This document shows positions 40,706 through 49,748 of a DNA stretch of 64,000 nt, piece by piece (position 1 is the stretch's first letter; every line of letters begins with the position of its first letter). The DNA is taken from contig NZ_BROB01000004.1 of NCBI RefSeq assembly GCF_024345185.1, positions 49,284 through 113,283 of the forward strand, read 5' to 3'. A program made the position numbers and the translations under genes. This stretch comes from Levilactobacillus humaensis (lineage in GTDB: Bacteria; Bacillota; Bacilli; Lactobacillales; Lactobacillaceae). A model generated the notes under the pieces. The model was not told the origin of the DNA. It did not search any database and saw only the letters and a list, made by a program, of their open reading frames with translations.

Positions 40706-42094
40706 ATGTATTTTTTACAGGAAAAAGGGTCACTGCCCTTATATGAACAGCTGATACAGCAGCTTTCCGCGGCAATAGACCGGGGAGAGCTGACGGGTAA
40801 GTTGCCGTCAATTCGGTCACTAGCAGCCGAGCTGGAGGTTTCCAAGGGGACTGTGGAGAATGCCTATGAACAGCTCGTAGCGGAGGACCGAATCGAGAAT
40901 CGTCCTCAGCAGGGGTTCTTTGTCAAAACGCCGCTGGTAACGGCGCCGATGGTCAGTGAACATGATCGTGATTTGGTTCAACCAGACTTTGATTTTTCGC
41001 TGGGCTATGCCGCCTCATTACTGGAAACACATGCCAAGACTGCCTGGAATCGATCGTTGGAGCGCGCCATTCAGGACCAGGATCGCCGGGATCCTCGGAC
41101 GGCCATTCAGCGGCAAGGATCACTGGCCTTACGTGAAGAAATTGTGGCCCTTTTGGCCCGCCGCCGCGGGATCCACTGCCAGCCGGAACAGGTGGTGATC
41201 ACCGCTGGTAACAGTGACTCACTGGTCATGGTGACCCAGCTGATGCAAGCCCAACTTCAATCGCCACTCCAGGTCGGATTTGAAAATCCCGGCTATCGCA
41301 GTGGATTAGAGACGGTTCGCCGCCAGGGGGGTCAACCGGTCTTGATCCCGGTGGATGAGACATCGGGGATGGACGTTGATCGTCTGCGATCAGAGTCAGT
41401 TAACTTGGTTTACGTGACCCCCTCTCACCAATTTCCTTTGGGGCCAACGATGCCCTTAGCCAAGCGCCAGGCCTTACTAGCGGTCATGCGGACTAAGCAG
41501 GGGTTGATTATCGAAGATGACTACGACAGTGAGTTTTCGGTATCTACGCGGCCAATGCCGGCCTTGGCTTCGCTAGATGCCAAGCGGGTTATCTATCTGG
41601 GTGGCTTCTCCAAGTCAATTTCGACCGAGTTGCGACTCAGCTTTATGGTGTTGCCGCCGCAGTTGGTGGCGAATTATCAGAGCTTATTTGCCTATGAAAC
41701 CAATGGCGTCGCCGCAATTATTCAAGCGGCTACGGCAGATTTTCTGTCGTCTGGGGCTTATAGCCGGCACATCACACGGTCCCTGCGGTTGAATCGTCAG
41801 AAGTACGCCTTCATTCAACAACAGTTGACGCCATTCGTTCAGCAGGGAGTCATTGCCGCTCATTTTGGGGAAGCCGGTATTCACCTGGTCTTTCGCTTGA
41901 AACAGCCTCAGACGACGGCCAAGTTCGATGAAATCTTAGAGCGACATCACCTTTATCTACGAAAAATGGATCAATATTGGTTACAAGATAAACACCTTGG
42001 TTACTATATTGTGGGGTTTGCCCACTTTGCTTTACCGGAGTTTCGGCAAGGGGTCGCTAAGTTAGTATTGGCGTTAAAGGAACTGTCCGCTTAA
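40706..42094 (+). CDS. MocR/GntR-type regulator with aminotransferase domain
   Basis: A 462-residue regulator. The N-terminal GntR winged helix (residues 1-75) has LPSIRSLAAELEVSKGTVENAYEQL. The C-terminal class I aminotransferase-like domain includes ITAGNSDSLVMVTQL, FENPGYRS, IIEDDYDSEF and the PLP-lysine block YLGGFSKSIS. Such proteins sense PLP or an amino-PLP adduct; PdxR and GabR are examples. No vitamin B6 gene lies next to it, and the following acetyltransferase is the nearest possible target. GGGAGG precedes the ATG. Confidence 0.92.
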   Translation: MYFLQEKGSLPLYEQLIQQLSAAIDRGELTGKLPSIRSLAAELEVSKGTVENAYEQLVAEDRIENRPQQGFFVKTPLVTAPMVSEHDRDLVQPDFDFSLGYAASLLETHAKTAWNRSLERAIQDQDRRDPRTAIQRQGSLALREEIVALLARRRGIHCQPEQVVITAGNSDSLVMVTQLMQAQLQSPLQVGFENPGYRSGLETVRRQGGQPVLIPVDETSGMDVDRLRSESVNLVYVTPSHQFPLGPTMPLAKRQALLAVMRTKQGLIIEDDYDSEFSVSTRPMPALASLDAKRVIYLGGFSKSISTELRLSFMVLPPQLVANYQSLFAYETNGVAAIIQAATADFLSSGAYSRHITRSLRLNRQKYAFIQQQLTPFVQQGVIAAHFGEAGIHLVFRLKQPQTTAKFDEILERHHLYLRKMDQYWLQDKHLGYYIVGFAHFALPEFRQGVAKLVLALKELSA

Positions 42095-42175
42095 ACTCAT
42101 GGTCAACTGTCACTTCCGCTTTCATGCCAGCCGCCTATACTGAGAGTCAGTTAAGCAATCAGAAAGGGCGATTAC

Positions 42176-42595
42176 ATGATAACGTATCAATCAGAGGCCA
42201 AATTAGATGTTGCAAGTTTCAAAGATCTCCTAGTGCGGACAGAACTTCATCGTCAAATCAACGATGACCAGAAGCTCCAAGGGATGTTGGACCATGCCGA
42301 TTTCTTATATACGGCTTGGGATGGCGACAAGGTGGTTGGCTACGTTCGCGGATTGACGGATTACGCCGATGTCATTTACGTTGCCGACCTAGCTGTTGAC
42401 GCCGATTACCGACACCAAGGAATTGCCCGGCACTTGTTGGGAATGGTGCAGGACCAATTAGGTCAAACACTCCACACGGTGTTGTTAGCTTCGTTGTATG
42501 CTAAGGACTTCTACGCCAAAATTGGGTTTACCAAGGATTCACGCGGTTATGTGAAGAATCCGCAACACCTAGATCCCGCCGACTGGACGGTTTAG
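42176..42595 (+). CDS. GNAT family N-acetyltransferase
   Basis: A 139-residue single-domain GNAT enzyme. Seen: GYVRGLTDYADVIYVADLAVDADYRHQGIARHL, containing the acetyl-CoA pyrophosphate loop RHQGIA, and the C-terminal FYAKIGFTKD motif. Substrate not readable; single-domain members acetylate small amines, peptides or protein N-termini. AAAGGGCG lies seven bases upstream. A bidirectional terminator follows. It may be controlled by the adjacent MocR protein (inference). Confidence 0.88.
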   Translation: MITYQSEAKLDVASFKDLLVRTELHRQINDDQKLQGMLDHADFLYTAWDGDKVVGYVRGLTDYADVIYVADLAVDADYRHQGIARHLLGMVQDQLGQTLHTVLLASLYAKDFYAKIGFTKDSRGYVKNPQHLDPADWTV

Positions 42596-42603
42596 ATGAT
42601 AGA

Positions 42604-42644
42604 AAAAACACGCTGACCAAATTAAATTGGTTAGCGTGTTTTAT
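42604..42644. terminator. Bidirectional terminator between GNAT and glpF genes
   Basis: AAACACGCTGACCAA pairs with TTGGTTAGCGTGTTT, with A and T runs on both sides. Confidence 0.9.
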
Positions 42645-42650
42645 TTTATA

Positions 42651-43376
42651 TTATTTCGTTAAGAAAACCTGCCAAAGCAGTGTCGCACAGATCGCACCCG
42701 CAATCGGTGCAACGACGGGGACCCAGCTATAGTAAAAGTGGGAGCTCCCCTTGTGAGGGAATGGCCAGATGGCATGGAGGAGGCGGGGACCTAAGTCACG
42801 GGCCGGGTTCAACGCGGGACCAGTGGGACCACCCAGGGAGACTACCAGACACATGACCAAAAAGCCAAGGCCAATAAAGTCGGCCCGTGGATCCAGTTTG
42901 TCAGCGGTCATCGCCACGGCACCCAGAACCAGGATAAAGGTGCCAAGAAATTCATTGATGAAGCCATTTAATTTGCTACCAGCCGCATCGATCGTGGAAA
43001 AGGTTCCCAGAATAGCTTCCACGTCGGTTGTTTCATCGTAGTAAGGCTTGTAGGCCAGAACAATTGTCAATTGACCAAACATGGCCCCGAGCAACTGGGC
43101 CACGATATAGGGCAGCACTTCCTGCCAAGGAAAACTTCCAACGACGGCTGAGGCAATCGTCATGGCAGGATTAATCTGTGCTCCTGAAATGGTTCCGAAC
43201 ATCAGGGCAGGAATCATGACTCCAATCCCGTATCCCCAACCGATTAACAACCAACTGCCGTGATAACCCTTGGTTCCTTTGAGCTCAACGTTGGCAACGG
43301 AACCGTTACCGAGGGCAACCATGATGGCCGTTCCAATAAATTCGGCCAGACACCGAATGAACAATGAATAATGCAT
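42651..43376 (-). CDS. glpF: Aquaglyceroporin / glycerol facilitator family protein
   Basis: A 241-residue MIP-family channel with six membrane helices and both pore half-helices: GAQINPAMTIA and ALNPARDLGPR. The Asp after the second NPA-R motif and the enlarged loop E point to the glycerol facilitator branch, which in lactobacilli also passes water, lactic acid and dihydroxyacetone. It is not linked to glycerol kinase genes here. GTGGAG is the ribosome site. On the minus strand TTGACA lies about 60 bases upstream, without a clear -10. Confidence 0.92.
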   Translation of the reverse strand: MHYSLFIRCLAEFIGTAIMVALGNGSVANVELKGTKGYHGSWLLIGWGYGIGVMIPALMFGTISGAQINPAMTIASAVVGSFPWQEVLPYIVAQLLGAMFGQLTIVLAYKPYYDETTDVEAILGTFSTIDAAGSKLNGFINEFLGTFILVLGAVAMTADKLDPRADFIGLGFLVMCLVVSLGGPTGPALNPARDLGPRLLHAIWPFPHKGSSHFYYSWVPVVAPIAGAICATLLWQVFLTK

Positions 43377-43436
43377 AAATTCAACTCCACATAAGTATAA
43401 GATAGGCGACTGCTACTTTTCGATGACCCTAGTTAG

Positions 43437-43465
43437 TTGTCAAAAAACAGCAGTATTCCTATCAT
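43437..43465 (+). promoter_or_regulatory. Promoter-like pair pointing away from glpF
   Basis: TTGTCA and TATCAT are separated by 17 bases on the plus strand. No recognisable gene follows before the tRNA terminator at 43855. The 43377-43929 gap otherwise holds a strong ribosome site (AAGGAGG near 43651) followed by only a ten-codon frame, and a 13-codon frame from GTG (43706) ending at 43747. Whether anything is expressed is unknown. Confidence 0.35.
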
Positions 43466-43854
43466 ACGCTTATCACAAGTAGCTTTCACGATAAGTTTCA
43501 ATTATTTTTCATGAAAATGAAAGTGAGGGGGTATTTGCATTCCAATGCCTAAGTTATGGTGTATTCTATTATCATGCTGGGTGGTCAGATAAGTATATCG
43601 CTAATAGTTTGGCCAAAATATTTGTAAAGGCAATCCATGGCAATTCCAAGGAGGTTCAATCATAATTAAGCAGTTACCTAACCCACACTGGTAACGGTGG
43701 GAAGGTGAATAAATTGTTGCAAGTTTTCTTTGCAAAGCCATTATAACATGATACTACACGAATCGTGTCCTATATCCCCCACAATTTGTGACCTAAGAAA
43801 GTTTGTCTAGCCAGTGTGCTATGAAAAATTACTATTTTAGGATGCTTGTGGGCT

Positions 43855-43890
43855 AAAGAAAAACCGCTGGCAATTAAGCCAACAGTTTTC
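43855..43890 (-). terminator. Intrinsic terminator after tRNA-Ala
   Basis: On the minus strand AACTGTTGGC pairs with GCCAGCGGTT and TTTCTTT follows. Confidence 0.8.
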
Positions 43891-43929
43891 ACCGCGCAAG
43901 CATAAAATCTTTGTGTACCTGTTATCCAA

Positions 43930-44002
43930 TGGACCCTACCGGATTTGAACCGACGACCTCCTGCATGCGAAGCAGGCGCTCTCCCAACTGAGCTAAGGGC
44001 CC
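43930..44002 (-). tRNA. tRNA-Ala (anticodon CGC)
   Basis: A 73-base cloverleaf on the minus strand: acceptor GGGCCCT / AGGGTCC, D arm TAGCTCAGTTGGGAGAGC, anticodon arm CCTGC-TTCGCAT-GCAGG with CGC reading the Ala codon GCG, and T arm GTCGG-TTCAAAT-CCGGT. CCA is not encoded. It stands alone, with its own promoter and terminator. Confidence 0.93.
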
Positions 44003-44017
44003 AAAACTTACCCATTA

Positions 44018-44045
44018 AGTATAGCACGTTGCTGTGATTTGTTAA
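44018..44045 (-). promoter_or_regulatory. Promoter of tRNA-Ala
   Basis: On the minus strand TTAACA and TATACT are separated by 16 bases, and the -10 lies 15 bases before the tRNA 5' end. Confidence 0.75.
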
Positions 44046-44059
44046 TGGGTAAGTCGTAT

Positions 44060-44431
44060 CTAGTGACGACTACTTCGGTGACCACCAGTGCCATGAGTCT
44101 TGATCACGTTGCGTTTGAATTTCGGACCGGTAGCGTCGGCGACAAACTTAAAGTGTCGTAGGCGGCCGACGTAAGGTTTTCCAGCCAAACGAACGGTGGT
44201 CCAGCCGCGCATGGCCTGAGCCATATCGTCGGTAGCAGTCACCAGGTCGGCGCGGTGTTCCGCTTGAGCCGCCTCACGGAGATCGGTCGTCAGACGCTGC
44301 ACCAGGCCCTCATGATAAGTGAGAAGTTCCTGCGTCAACGGGGCACTCCGATAGCTGTTAAAGAGGCGTTGCACTTCCTTTAACGCGTCCGTGGTATTCT
44401 TCGGTTGGTAATAACGCTCCTGCTCAGTCAT
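44060..44431 (-). CDS. Hypothetical protein downstream of NatAB-like transporter
   Basis: A 123-residue soluble protein, mainly helical at first (EVQRLFNSYRSAPLTQELLTYHEGLVQRL) and with a basic C-terminal part (KFKRNVIKTHGTGGHRSSRH). The ATG at 44431 is chosen because GAAAGGAA lies seven bases before it; the ATG two codons earlier touches that site. It begins 14 bases after the ABC permease stop, so it is the third gene of that operon. Family not recognised; the His/Arg-rich end could bind metal or nucleic acid (inference). Confidence 0.65.
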   Translation of the reverse strand: MTEQERYYQPKNTTDALKEVQRLFNSYRSAPLTQELLTYHEGLVQRLTTDLREAAQAEHRADLVTATDDMAQAMRGWTTVRLAGKPYVGRLRHFKFVADATGPKFKRNVIKTHGTGGHRSSRH

Positions 44432-44445
44432 GCCCATTTCCTTTC

Positions 44446-45666
44446 TTAATCTTGATGGCGCCAGTCATGAATCCACTGTTGCCAAATACTTTTCGAATCA
44501 GTTTGTAGCATTAGACGTTGGTATTGGCTGCCGATGTACCAAGCAAACAGCCCAATTGCGGCTAGTAAGATGGCAAGTGAGAGACCTTGTTCCAGTCCAT
44601 TTGCAGTTCCGTTGATGATGCGCATTGGCATGAAGTACGACGAGAAGAAAGGCACATACGACATGATTTTAACGAAGGGCGCATCGAGGTTGCTCTGGAA
44701 GGGAAAGGTGAGGAAGAAGCCTAACATACTCAACATCACAACTGGTTGCGCGGCCTTTGAGGCATCCTCGGCTTTGGCAACAATGGCGCCACTGTACGCG
44801 GATAGAACGGTGTAAATGACCACCCCAAGTAAGAGGTAGACGAGATTCATGTTGAGCAGGTTGTGAATGACAGCGTTAATCAGCGAGTGGTATTCGGTGA
44901 AGAGCGGCTTCAATTTGGCATTGTTGATGGCAAATTGGTAGCCGGCCCAGCCACCCAGCAGGTAAACCACGATCTGTGTCAGAATGACCAGTAGAATTCC
45001 CGTGATCTTACCAATGAAGTAGCTCGTTGCCGTGGTACTGGAAAAGATGATTTCCATAATCTTGGTTCCCTTTTCGGAGGCAATCTCTTGAGCCGCAATG
45101 GAGGAATACGTAATTAAGATGATGTAGATCATGGTAACCAGTAACCAGAAGGAAATCTTCTTAGCAGTGTTGGCGGTCCCGGTCTTCTTGGCAATGTGCT
45201 GCGTGAGGGTTGGGGTTCGAGCCAATGTCTTACGCTGTTTGGTAGTCAGGTTAGCCTGTTGGTAATTAGCAGCTTGCTGATAGGTCACCAGGAAGTTTTG
45301 CGTCTGAGCGCGCAAGCTACTGCCCATGCTGTCACTCCCGTGGTAATCGGCCTTGAACTGTTGGTTGTCGGTGGTAAGCACCAGATAGCCAGCCAAGTGG
45401 TCCTTCTTTAGGGCCTGTTTGGCGGCCTTGACCGTGGTGATCTTGGTATTCAGGCCATCATTTTGTTTGATGAAGGCTTGCCGCAATGGTTGTGAGTCAC
45501 TGATGACGGCGACTTCGCGACTACTAGAAGTGCTGTTCGCACTGACGTAGCTGATCCCTATCGTCAGTCCAATCATCAGGAAGGGACCGAGAATCATGAA
45601 GAGAAAACTCCATGATTTGATCTGGCGCAGATAAGTTTCAAAGGTGACAATCCAGGTTTTACGCAT
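44446..45666 (-). CDS. ABC transporter permease, NatB-like (ABC-2 type)
   Basis: A 406-residue ABC-2 type permease: one N-terminal membrane helix (SFLFMILGPFLMIGLTIGISYV), a large outside domain at about 50-175, then five or six helices with the block YSSIAAQEIASEKGTKIMEIIFSS, typical of NatB/YhaP proteins. The family exports sodium, drugs or peptides. Its start lies inside the end of the ATPase gene (8-base overlap), so the pair is coupled. Confidence 0.88.
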   Translation of the reverse strand: MRKTWIVTFETYLRQIKSWSFLFMILGPFLMIGLTIGISYVSANSTSSSREVAVISDSQPLRQAFIKQNDGLNTKITTVKAAKQALKKDHLAGYLVLTTDNQQFKADYHGSDSMGSSLRAQTQNFLVTYQQAANYQQANLTTKQRKTLARTPTLTQHIAKKTGTANTAKKISFWLLVTMIYIILITYSSIAAQEIASEKGTKIMEIIFSSTTATSYFIGKITGILLVILTQIVVYLLGGWAGYQFAINNAKLKPLFTEYHSLINAVIHNLLNMNLVYLLLGVVIYTVLSAYSGAIVAKAEDASKAAQPVVMLSMLGFFLTFPFQSNLDAPFVKIMSYVPFFSSYFMPMRIINGTANGLEQGLSLAILLAAIGLFAWYIGSQYQRLMLQTDSKSIWQQWIHDWRHQD

Positions 45667-46555
45667 GGTCTTCACCCACTTTCAAACGGAAGATTTCATC
45701 GAGAGTTGGCGGTTGTTGACTGAATTCCTCGATGTAATGGCCCTCGGTCAGTGCCGCAAAGATTGCTGGGCCGGCGGCGGGATCATTGAGTTGTAAGAGA
45801 TATTGCCGCGGTTGACGAACCGTAACGGCGGCAACACCCGGCAAGGTTTTGAGCCGGTCTGGTGTCCAATCGGTCGTCACATAGAGTTCCGTCTTGCCAA
45901 ATTGGTTCCGAACCTCTGTCAGCGTCCCATGTAAGACGACGTCGCCCTTACGCAACATGACTAACTGATCACACAGGGCAGTCACGTGTTCCATGTCATG
46001 GCTGGAGAAGATAATTGCCGCACCTTCGTCACGGGCCGTTAAGACGGCCTGCTTCAGGAGGTCGGCATTGACGGGATCAAGGCCACTGAAGGGTTCGTCC
46101 AGGATCAATAACTTCGGATGATGGATTAAGGTACAGATGAGTTGAACCTTCTGTTGATTCCCTTTAGAGAGGTCCTTGATTCGACTCTTGCGGGTGCCTT
46201 TGACGGCGAAACGCTGGAGCCATTCGTCGATATGAGCTCGCGTTTCCTTTGCCGATTGTCCCTTGAGTCGAGCCAGGTAGACCACCTGTTGTTCGATGGT
46301 TAACTTGGGCATCAGGCTCCGTTCTTCTGGTAAATAGCCAATCGTATCAAAGTCGTTGGCGGACAGAGGATGTCCCTGCCAGGTGATGGTGCCATCGTAA
46401 GTAATAAAGTTTAAAATGCTGTGAAACGTGGTGGATTTTCCCGCCCCGTTTTGACCAATCAGTCCCAAAATTTGGCCATCGGGCACGTCAAAACTGACGT
46501 CGTTAAGTGCGTGGACAGTGCCAAAATGTTTACTGATATGTTGAATGCTGAGCAT
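45659..46555 (-). CDS. ABC transporter ATPase, NatA-like
   Basis: A 298-residue ATPase. Walker A GQNGAGKST, Q-loop GYLPEERSLMPKL, signature IKDLSKGNQQKVQLI, Walker B LLILDEPFSGLDPVN and switch SSHDMEHV, followed by a 90-residue C-terminal extension typical of DrrA/NatA-type exporters. The GYLPEER segment is characteristic of the NatA/YhaQ group. The start at 46555 follows GAGGGGAG. It forms an exporter with the overlapping permease gene; substrate unknown. Confidence 0.9.
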   Translation of the reverse strand: MLSIQHISKHFGTVHALNDVSFDVPDGQILGLIGQNGAGKSTTFHSILNFITYDGTITWQGHPLSANDFDTIGYLPEERSLMPKLTIEQQVVYLARLKGQSAKETRAHIDEWLQRFAVKGTRKSRIKDLSKGNQQKVQLICTLIHHPKLLILDEPFSGLDPVNADLLKQAVLTARDEGAAIIFSSHDMEHVTALCDQLVMLRKGDVVLHGTLTEVRNQFGKTELYVTTDWTPDRLKTLPGVAAVTVRQPRQYLLQLNDPAAGPAIFAALTEGHYIEEFSQQPPTLDEIFRLKVGEDHA

Positions 46556-46744
46556 CGGTCGAGCTCCCCTCATACGTGATGCTCTTATTATACGCGAACG
46601 ACGGGGAACACGCCAAAAAATCGGATCAGGACAACTAGTAGTTAAGACTAGCTAATACTCAACTTATAATATGGCATAATTAATTTGACCAGTGTTGTTT
46701 TGTTAAGGTAGCATAAGCCAATTCCTGTTAATTTGGATCAATTC

Positions 46745-46787
46745 AAAAAGCCACCTTTCCAGCCAATATGGGGTAGGAAAGGTGGCC
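46745..46787 (-). terminator. Intrinsic terminator after xanthine permease
   Basis: On the minus strand GCCACCTTTCC pairs with GGAAAGGTGGC and TTTTTG follows. Confidence 0.9.
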
Positions 46788-46800
46788 ATTAATGTCTAAT

Positions 46801-48180
46801 TTAGTTGTGCTGTGACTTGCTCTGCGCGGTTGTGTTCAATTGCGCCTGGGCCGTCCTAACCTCACGGCGGGGCATCATGTTGAAGAGGACATTTAAGATG
46901 ACCGCTGAGAAGCTTCCGATAACGACCCCATTGTTCATAATAATTTGTAAGGATTGGGGAAGGGCTTGGAAGATCTGGGGGTAGACTGTCACACCCAGTC
47001 CCAGGCCAATCGAAATGGCGGAGACCAAGAGATTGTTGTTATCTTTGAAATCGACTTGTTGGAGCATCCGAATTCCTTGAACACCAACCATCCCAAACAT
47101 CACGATCATGGCGCCACCCAGAACGGGATCGGGGATGACCGTGGCTAAGGCTCCGATCTTAGGCAGTAAACCTAAGAGAATTAAGAATAAGGCCGAGAAG
47201 TAAATTGGCTTACGCGTCTTAACGCCAGACAATTGAACCACCCCGACGTTTTCGGAGAACGTGGAGTAGGGGAAGGTGTTGAACAACCCGCCCAAGATCA
47301 CGGCGATCCCTTCGGCACGGTAGCCTCGTTTCAAGTCGGCTTCTTCGATCTTTTTGCCAGTAATTTCGGCGAGGGCGAAGAAGACCCCGGTCGATTCAAC
47401 CATCGTGGTTAGAGAAACTAGAATCATGGTCAGGATCGAAGACCATTCAAACGTGGGCGTCCCAAAGTAGAAGAATTGTGGGAGATGGAACCAACTGGCC
47501 TGACCCACGGCGGAGAGAGAAACCATCCCCATTGCCCCAGCAATGACCGTGCCAATGAGAATTCCGGCCAGAATGGCCAATGATTTCATGAAGCCTTTGG
47601 CAAAGACACTTAAACCTAAGATAATGGCCATCGTGAGAAAACCGGTCAGAAGGAATTTGGGATCGCCAAAGTTCTTAGCTGTGGCGTCTCCACCGCCCAA
47701 GTCTTGGAAACCAACGGGGATTAAGGTGAAGCCAATGATGGTAATCAGCGACCCCGTGACAACGGGTGGAAAGAGATGCTTAATCTTTGAGAACCAACCG
47801 GCACTGAGAAAGACGAAGATCCCGGCACTGATAATGGCCCCGTACATGGCCCCGACACCATATTGGGTTCCAATAGCACTTAGCGGGGTGACCGCTTGAA
47901 CGGCACAGCCGAGAACGACGGGCAGGCCAATCCCGGTGAGCCGAGTTCGCTTCAATTGGAGAAGGGTTGCAACCCCACACATGAAGATGTCCGCACTAAT
48001 CAGATAAGCCATTTGCATGGCGTTGAAGTGTAGTGCTCCCCCAATGAGTAGGGGAACCAAGACGTCACCAGAATACATGGCAAGTAGGTGTTGGAAGCCT
48101 AAAATGGCGGCTTTCCACATGGAAAGGGACTGACCGTTTGAGGATGACGACGCTGGTGTTGCGGAATTTGTGGACTGCAA
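46801..48180 (-). CDS. pbuX: Xanthine permease, NCS2 family
   Basis: A 459-residue NCS2 nucleobase:cation symporter with about 14 hydrophobic segments. Seen: AILGFQHLLAMYSGDVLVPLLIGGAL, the QAVTPLSAIGT loop and VVTGSLITIIGFTLIPVGFQD, which place it with PbuX xanthine permeases rather than uracil carriers. I chose the TTG at 48180, which follows AAGGAGGA by seven bases; the longer frame begins inside the riboswitch expression platform. Its leader holds a guanine-class purine riboswitch, so purine excess should shut it off. Confidence 0.92.
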   Translation of the reverse strand: MQSTNSATPASSSSNGQSLSMWKAAILGFQHLLAMYSGDVLVPLLIGGALHFNAMQMAYLISADIFMCGVATLLQLKRTRLTGIGLPVVLGCAVQAVTPLSAIGTQYGVGAMYGAIISAGIFVFLSAGWFSKIKHLFPPVVTGSLITIIGFTLIPVGFQDLGGGDATAKNFGDPKFLLTGFLTMAIILGLSVFAKGFMKSLAILAGILIGTVIAGAMGMVSLSAVGQASWFHLPQFFYFGTPTFEWSSILTMILVSLTTMVESTGVFFALAEITGKKIEEADLKRGYRAEGIAVILGGLFNTFPYSTFSENVGVVQLSGVKTRKPIYFSALFLILLGLLPKIGALATVIPDPVLGGAMIVMFGMVGVQGIRMLQQVDFKDNNNLLVSAISIGLGLGVTVYPQIFQALPQSLQIIMNNGVVIGSFSAVILNVLFNMMPRREVRTAQAQLNTTAQSKSQHN

Positions 48181-48230
48181 GAAAGTTTCCTCCTTCTCGT
48201 GACGTCCATACAAAGCCAAGGGTTGGCAAA

Positions 48231-48258
48231 CAAAAAGCCCCCTTCGCAAAAAGGGGGC
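48231..48258 (-). terminator. Riboswitch-controlled terminator of pbuX leader
   Basis: On the minus strand GCCCCCTTTTTGCGAAGGGGGC is followed by TTTTTG. It lies between the purine aptamer and the pbuX start. Confidence 0.9.
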
Positions 48259-48314
48259 AATGGAAACTCGGCCGACGAAGACTCTTCATCGGCAAAAAGA
48301 GTTTCGTCCTCAAT

Positions 48315-48386
48315 TTGCTTATAGTCCAGAATTTACGGTTCTGGGTAGAAACTCGCCAACCTTATCTTGGCATTATATAGGCAATC
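48315..48386 (-). ncRNA. Purine riboswitch aptamer (guanine class)
   Basis: On the minus strand: the P1 arm TTGCC, TATAAT core, P2 GCCAA/TTGGC, then the conserved GTTTCTACC, P3 CCAGAA/TTCTGG around CCGTAAA, and GACTATA closing to GCAA. The specificity base (C in GACTATA) predicts guanine/hypoxanthine binding. It precedes an intrinsic terminator and pbuX. Confidence 0.93.
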
Positions 48387-48460
48387 ACTATTTTTAATTT
48401 AATGGAATGTTGATTACTTTACCACGAGAAAAAATAAAAAACAACACCACGACGCAATTT

Positions 48461-48610
48461 CTAATGCCGATGCCATACTTTGCGCCAAAGGCCTTTAAAC
48501 CAGGTCATCAGCGGTCCCCAATCGGCGAGACCTCCTGAGGAGCTGTAACGTTTCGCATGAATCTGAACCCCCGGACGGTTAGGGTTAGCGCTTTCATCTT
48601 TTTTCCGCAA
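48461..48610 (-). CDS. Possible small basic protein (49 aa) upstream of purine riboswitch
   Basis: An open frame of 49 codons from the TTG at 48610, with AGGAGAGG eleven bases before it. The product is basic and Trp-rich, with stretches NPNRPGVQIHAKRYSSSGG and a C-terminal MTWFKGLWRKVWHRH that could form an amphipathic helix. I do not recognise it. The non-ATG start and short length keep confidence low; balanced composition and the good ribosome site are in favour. It is on the same strand as pbuX but ends 75 bases before the aptamer. Confidence 0.4.
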   Translation of the reverse strand: MRKKDESANPNRPGVQIHAKRYSSSGGLADWGPLMTWFKGLWRKVWHRH

Positions 48611-48701
48611 TCTCCAGTCATCCTCTCCTAATTCTAACTAAATTCTACCGCAAATAGGGTACAATGTGGGTAGAAATATTTTTGAAAGGAAGTTGACGGT
48701 T

Positions 48702-49676
48702 GTGAAGAATATCCTGGCCATCCATACAGGCGGTACCATCTCGATGTCCCAAAACGAACAAGGGGAGGTCGTCCCTAACAGTGAGAATCCCATTGCCCAA
48801 CAGGAAACGATTCTAGCGGGGCGCGTTCATCTGGTGACGGACGAAATGTTTAACCTGCCATCGCCACACATGACGCCGGTAGAAATGCTGAAGATTAAGC
48901 AACGCATTGTGGCTGCGGAAGCTGAGGGCATTGATGGTGTCGTGATTACTCACGGGACGGATACGTTGGAAGAAACAGCGTACTTTTTAGACCTGACGCT
49001 CCCCAGTACGATTCCTGTCGTGGTGACAGGGGCTATGCGGTCCTCTAACGAGGTTGGAACCGATGGTCTGTATAATTTCCGGGCCGCCATTGAAGTGGCC
49101 GCAGACGACTCCTCACGGGGCAATGGGGTCATGGTGGTTATGAATGATGAGATTCATACTGCCCGTTACGTGACCAAGACCCACACGACCAATGTGTCTA
49201 CGTTTAGAACGCCAACGTTTGGCCCGATTGGGATCGTGGCAAAGGGCCATCCCGCCTATTTCCAGCAGCTCATTCGGCAGGCTAACTCTGACATTGACCA
49301 CGTCGTCGATCACGTCTACTTGCTGAAGGCCTATGCCGGGATGGATGCGACGCTCTTCGATGCCTTGAACACGGACGAAACAAAAGGGTTAGTGATTGAA
49401 GGCCTCGGAGCGGGGAATCTACCGCCAGTTACCTTACCGGCCCTGCAACGCTTGCTAGACCGCGGGATTCCGATCGTTTTAGTGTCACGGTGTTATAATG
49501 GCTTCGCCGAAGACATCTATGACTATCAAGGGGGCGGCATCGAACTTCGAAAGATGGGGCTGATGCTGTGCCAGGGCTTAAACGGCCAGAAGGCCCGGAT
49601 CAAGCTCCTGGTTGCGTTAAGCGCCGGTTTTACTGGCGACCGCTTAGCAAACTTCATGAGTACCGCCGTTTCATAA
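48702..49676 (+). CDS. ansA: L-asparaginase, type I-like
   Basis: A 324-residue asparaginase hydrolysing asparagine to aspartate and ammonia. Both catalytic threonine blocks are present: ILAIHTGGTIS at the N-terminus and VITHGTDTLEETAYFL at about 85-100, with the Lys-containing GAMRSSNEVGTDG-type loop between domains. There is no signal peptide, so it is cytosolic. The start is the GTG at 48702, preceded by AAAGGAAG; an upstream frame starts inside the promoter region. A TACAAT -10 box lies at 48660-48665. Confidence 0.92.
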   Translation: MKNILAIHTGGTISMSQNEQGEVVPNSENPIAQQETILAGRVHLVTDEMFNLPSPHMTPVEMLKIKQRIVAAEAEGIDGVVITHGTDTLEETAYFLDLTLPSTIPVVVTGAMRSSNEVGTDGLYNFRAAIEVAADDSSRGNGVMVVMNDEIHTARYVTKTHTTNVSTFRTPTFGPIGIVAKGHPAYFQQLIRQANSDIDHVVDHVYLLKAYAGMDATLFDALNTDETKGLVIEGLGAGNLPPVTLPALQRLLDRGIPIVLVSRCYNGFAEDIYDYQGGGIELRKMGLMLCQGLNGQKARIKLLVALSAGFTGDRLANFMSTAVS

Positions 49677-49748
49677 ACAGGAGACGAGCTATTTGCGGGG
49701 GACTATGCTAAGCTTTTCAGATAACAAAAAATAAAGGGGGTCGTCATC

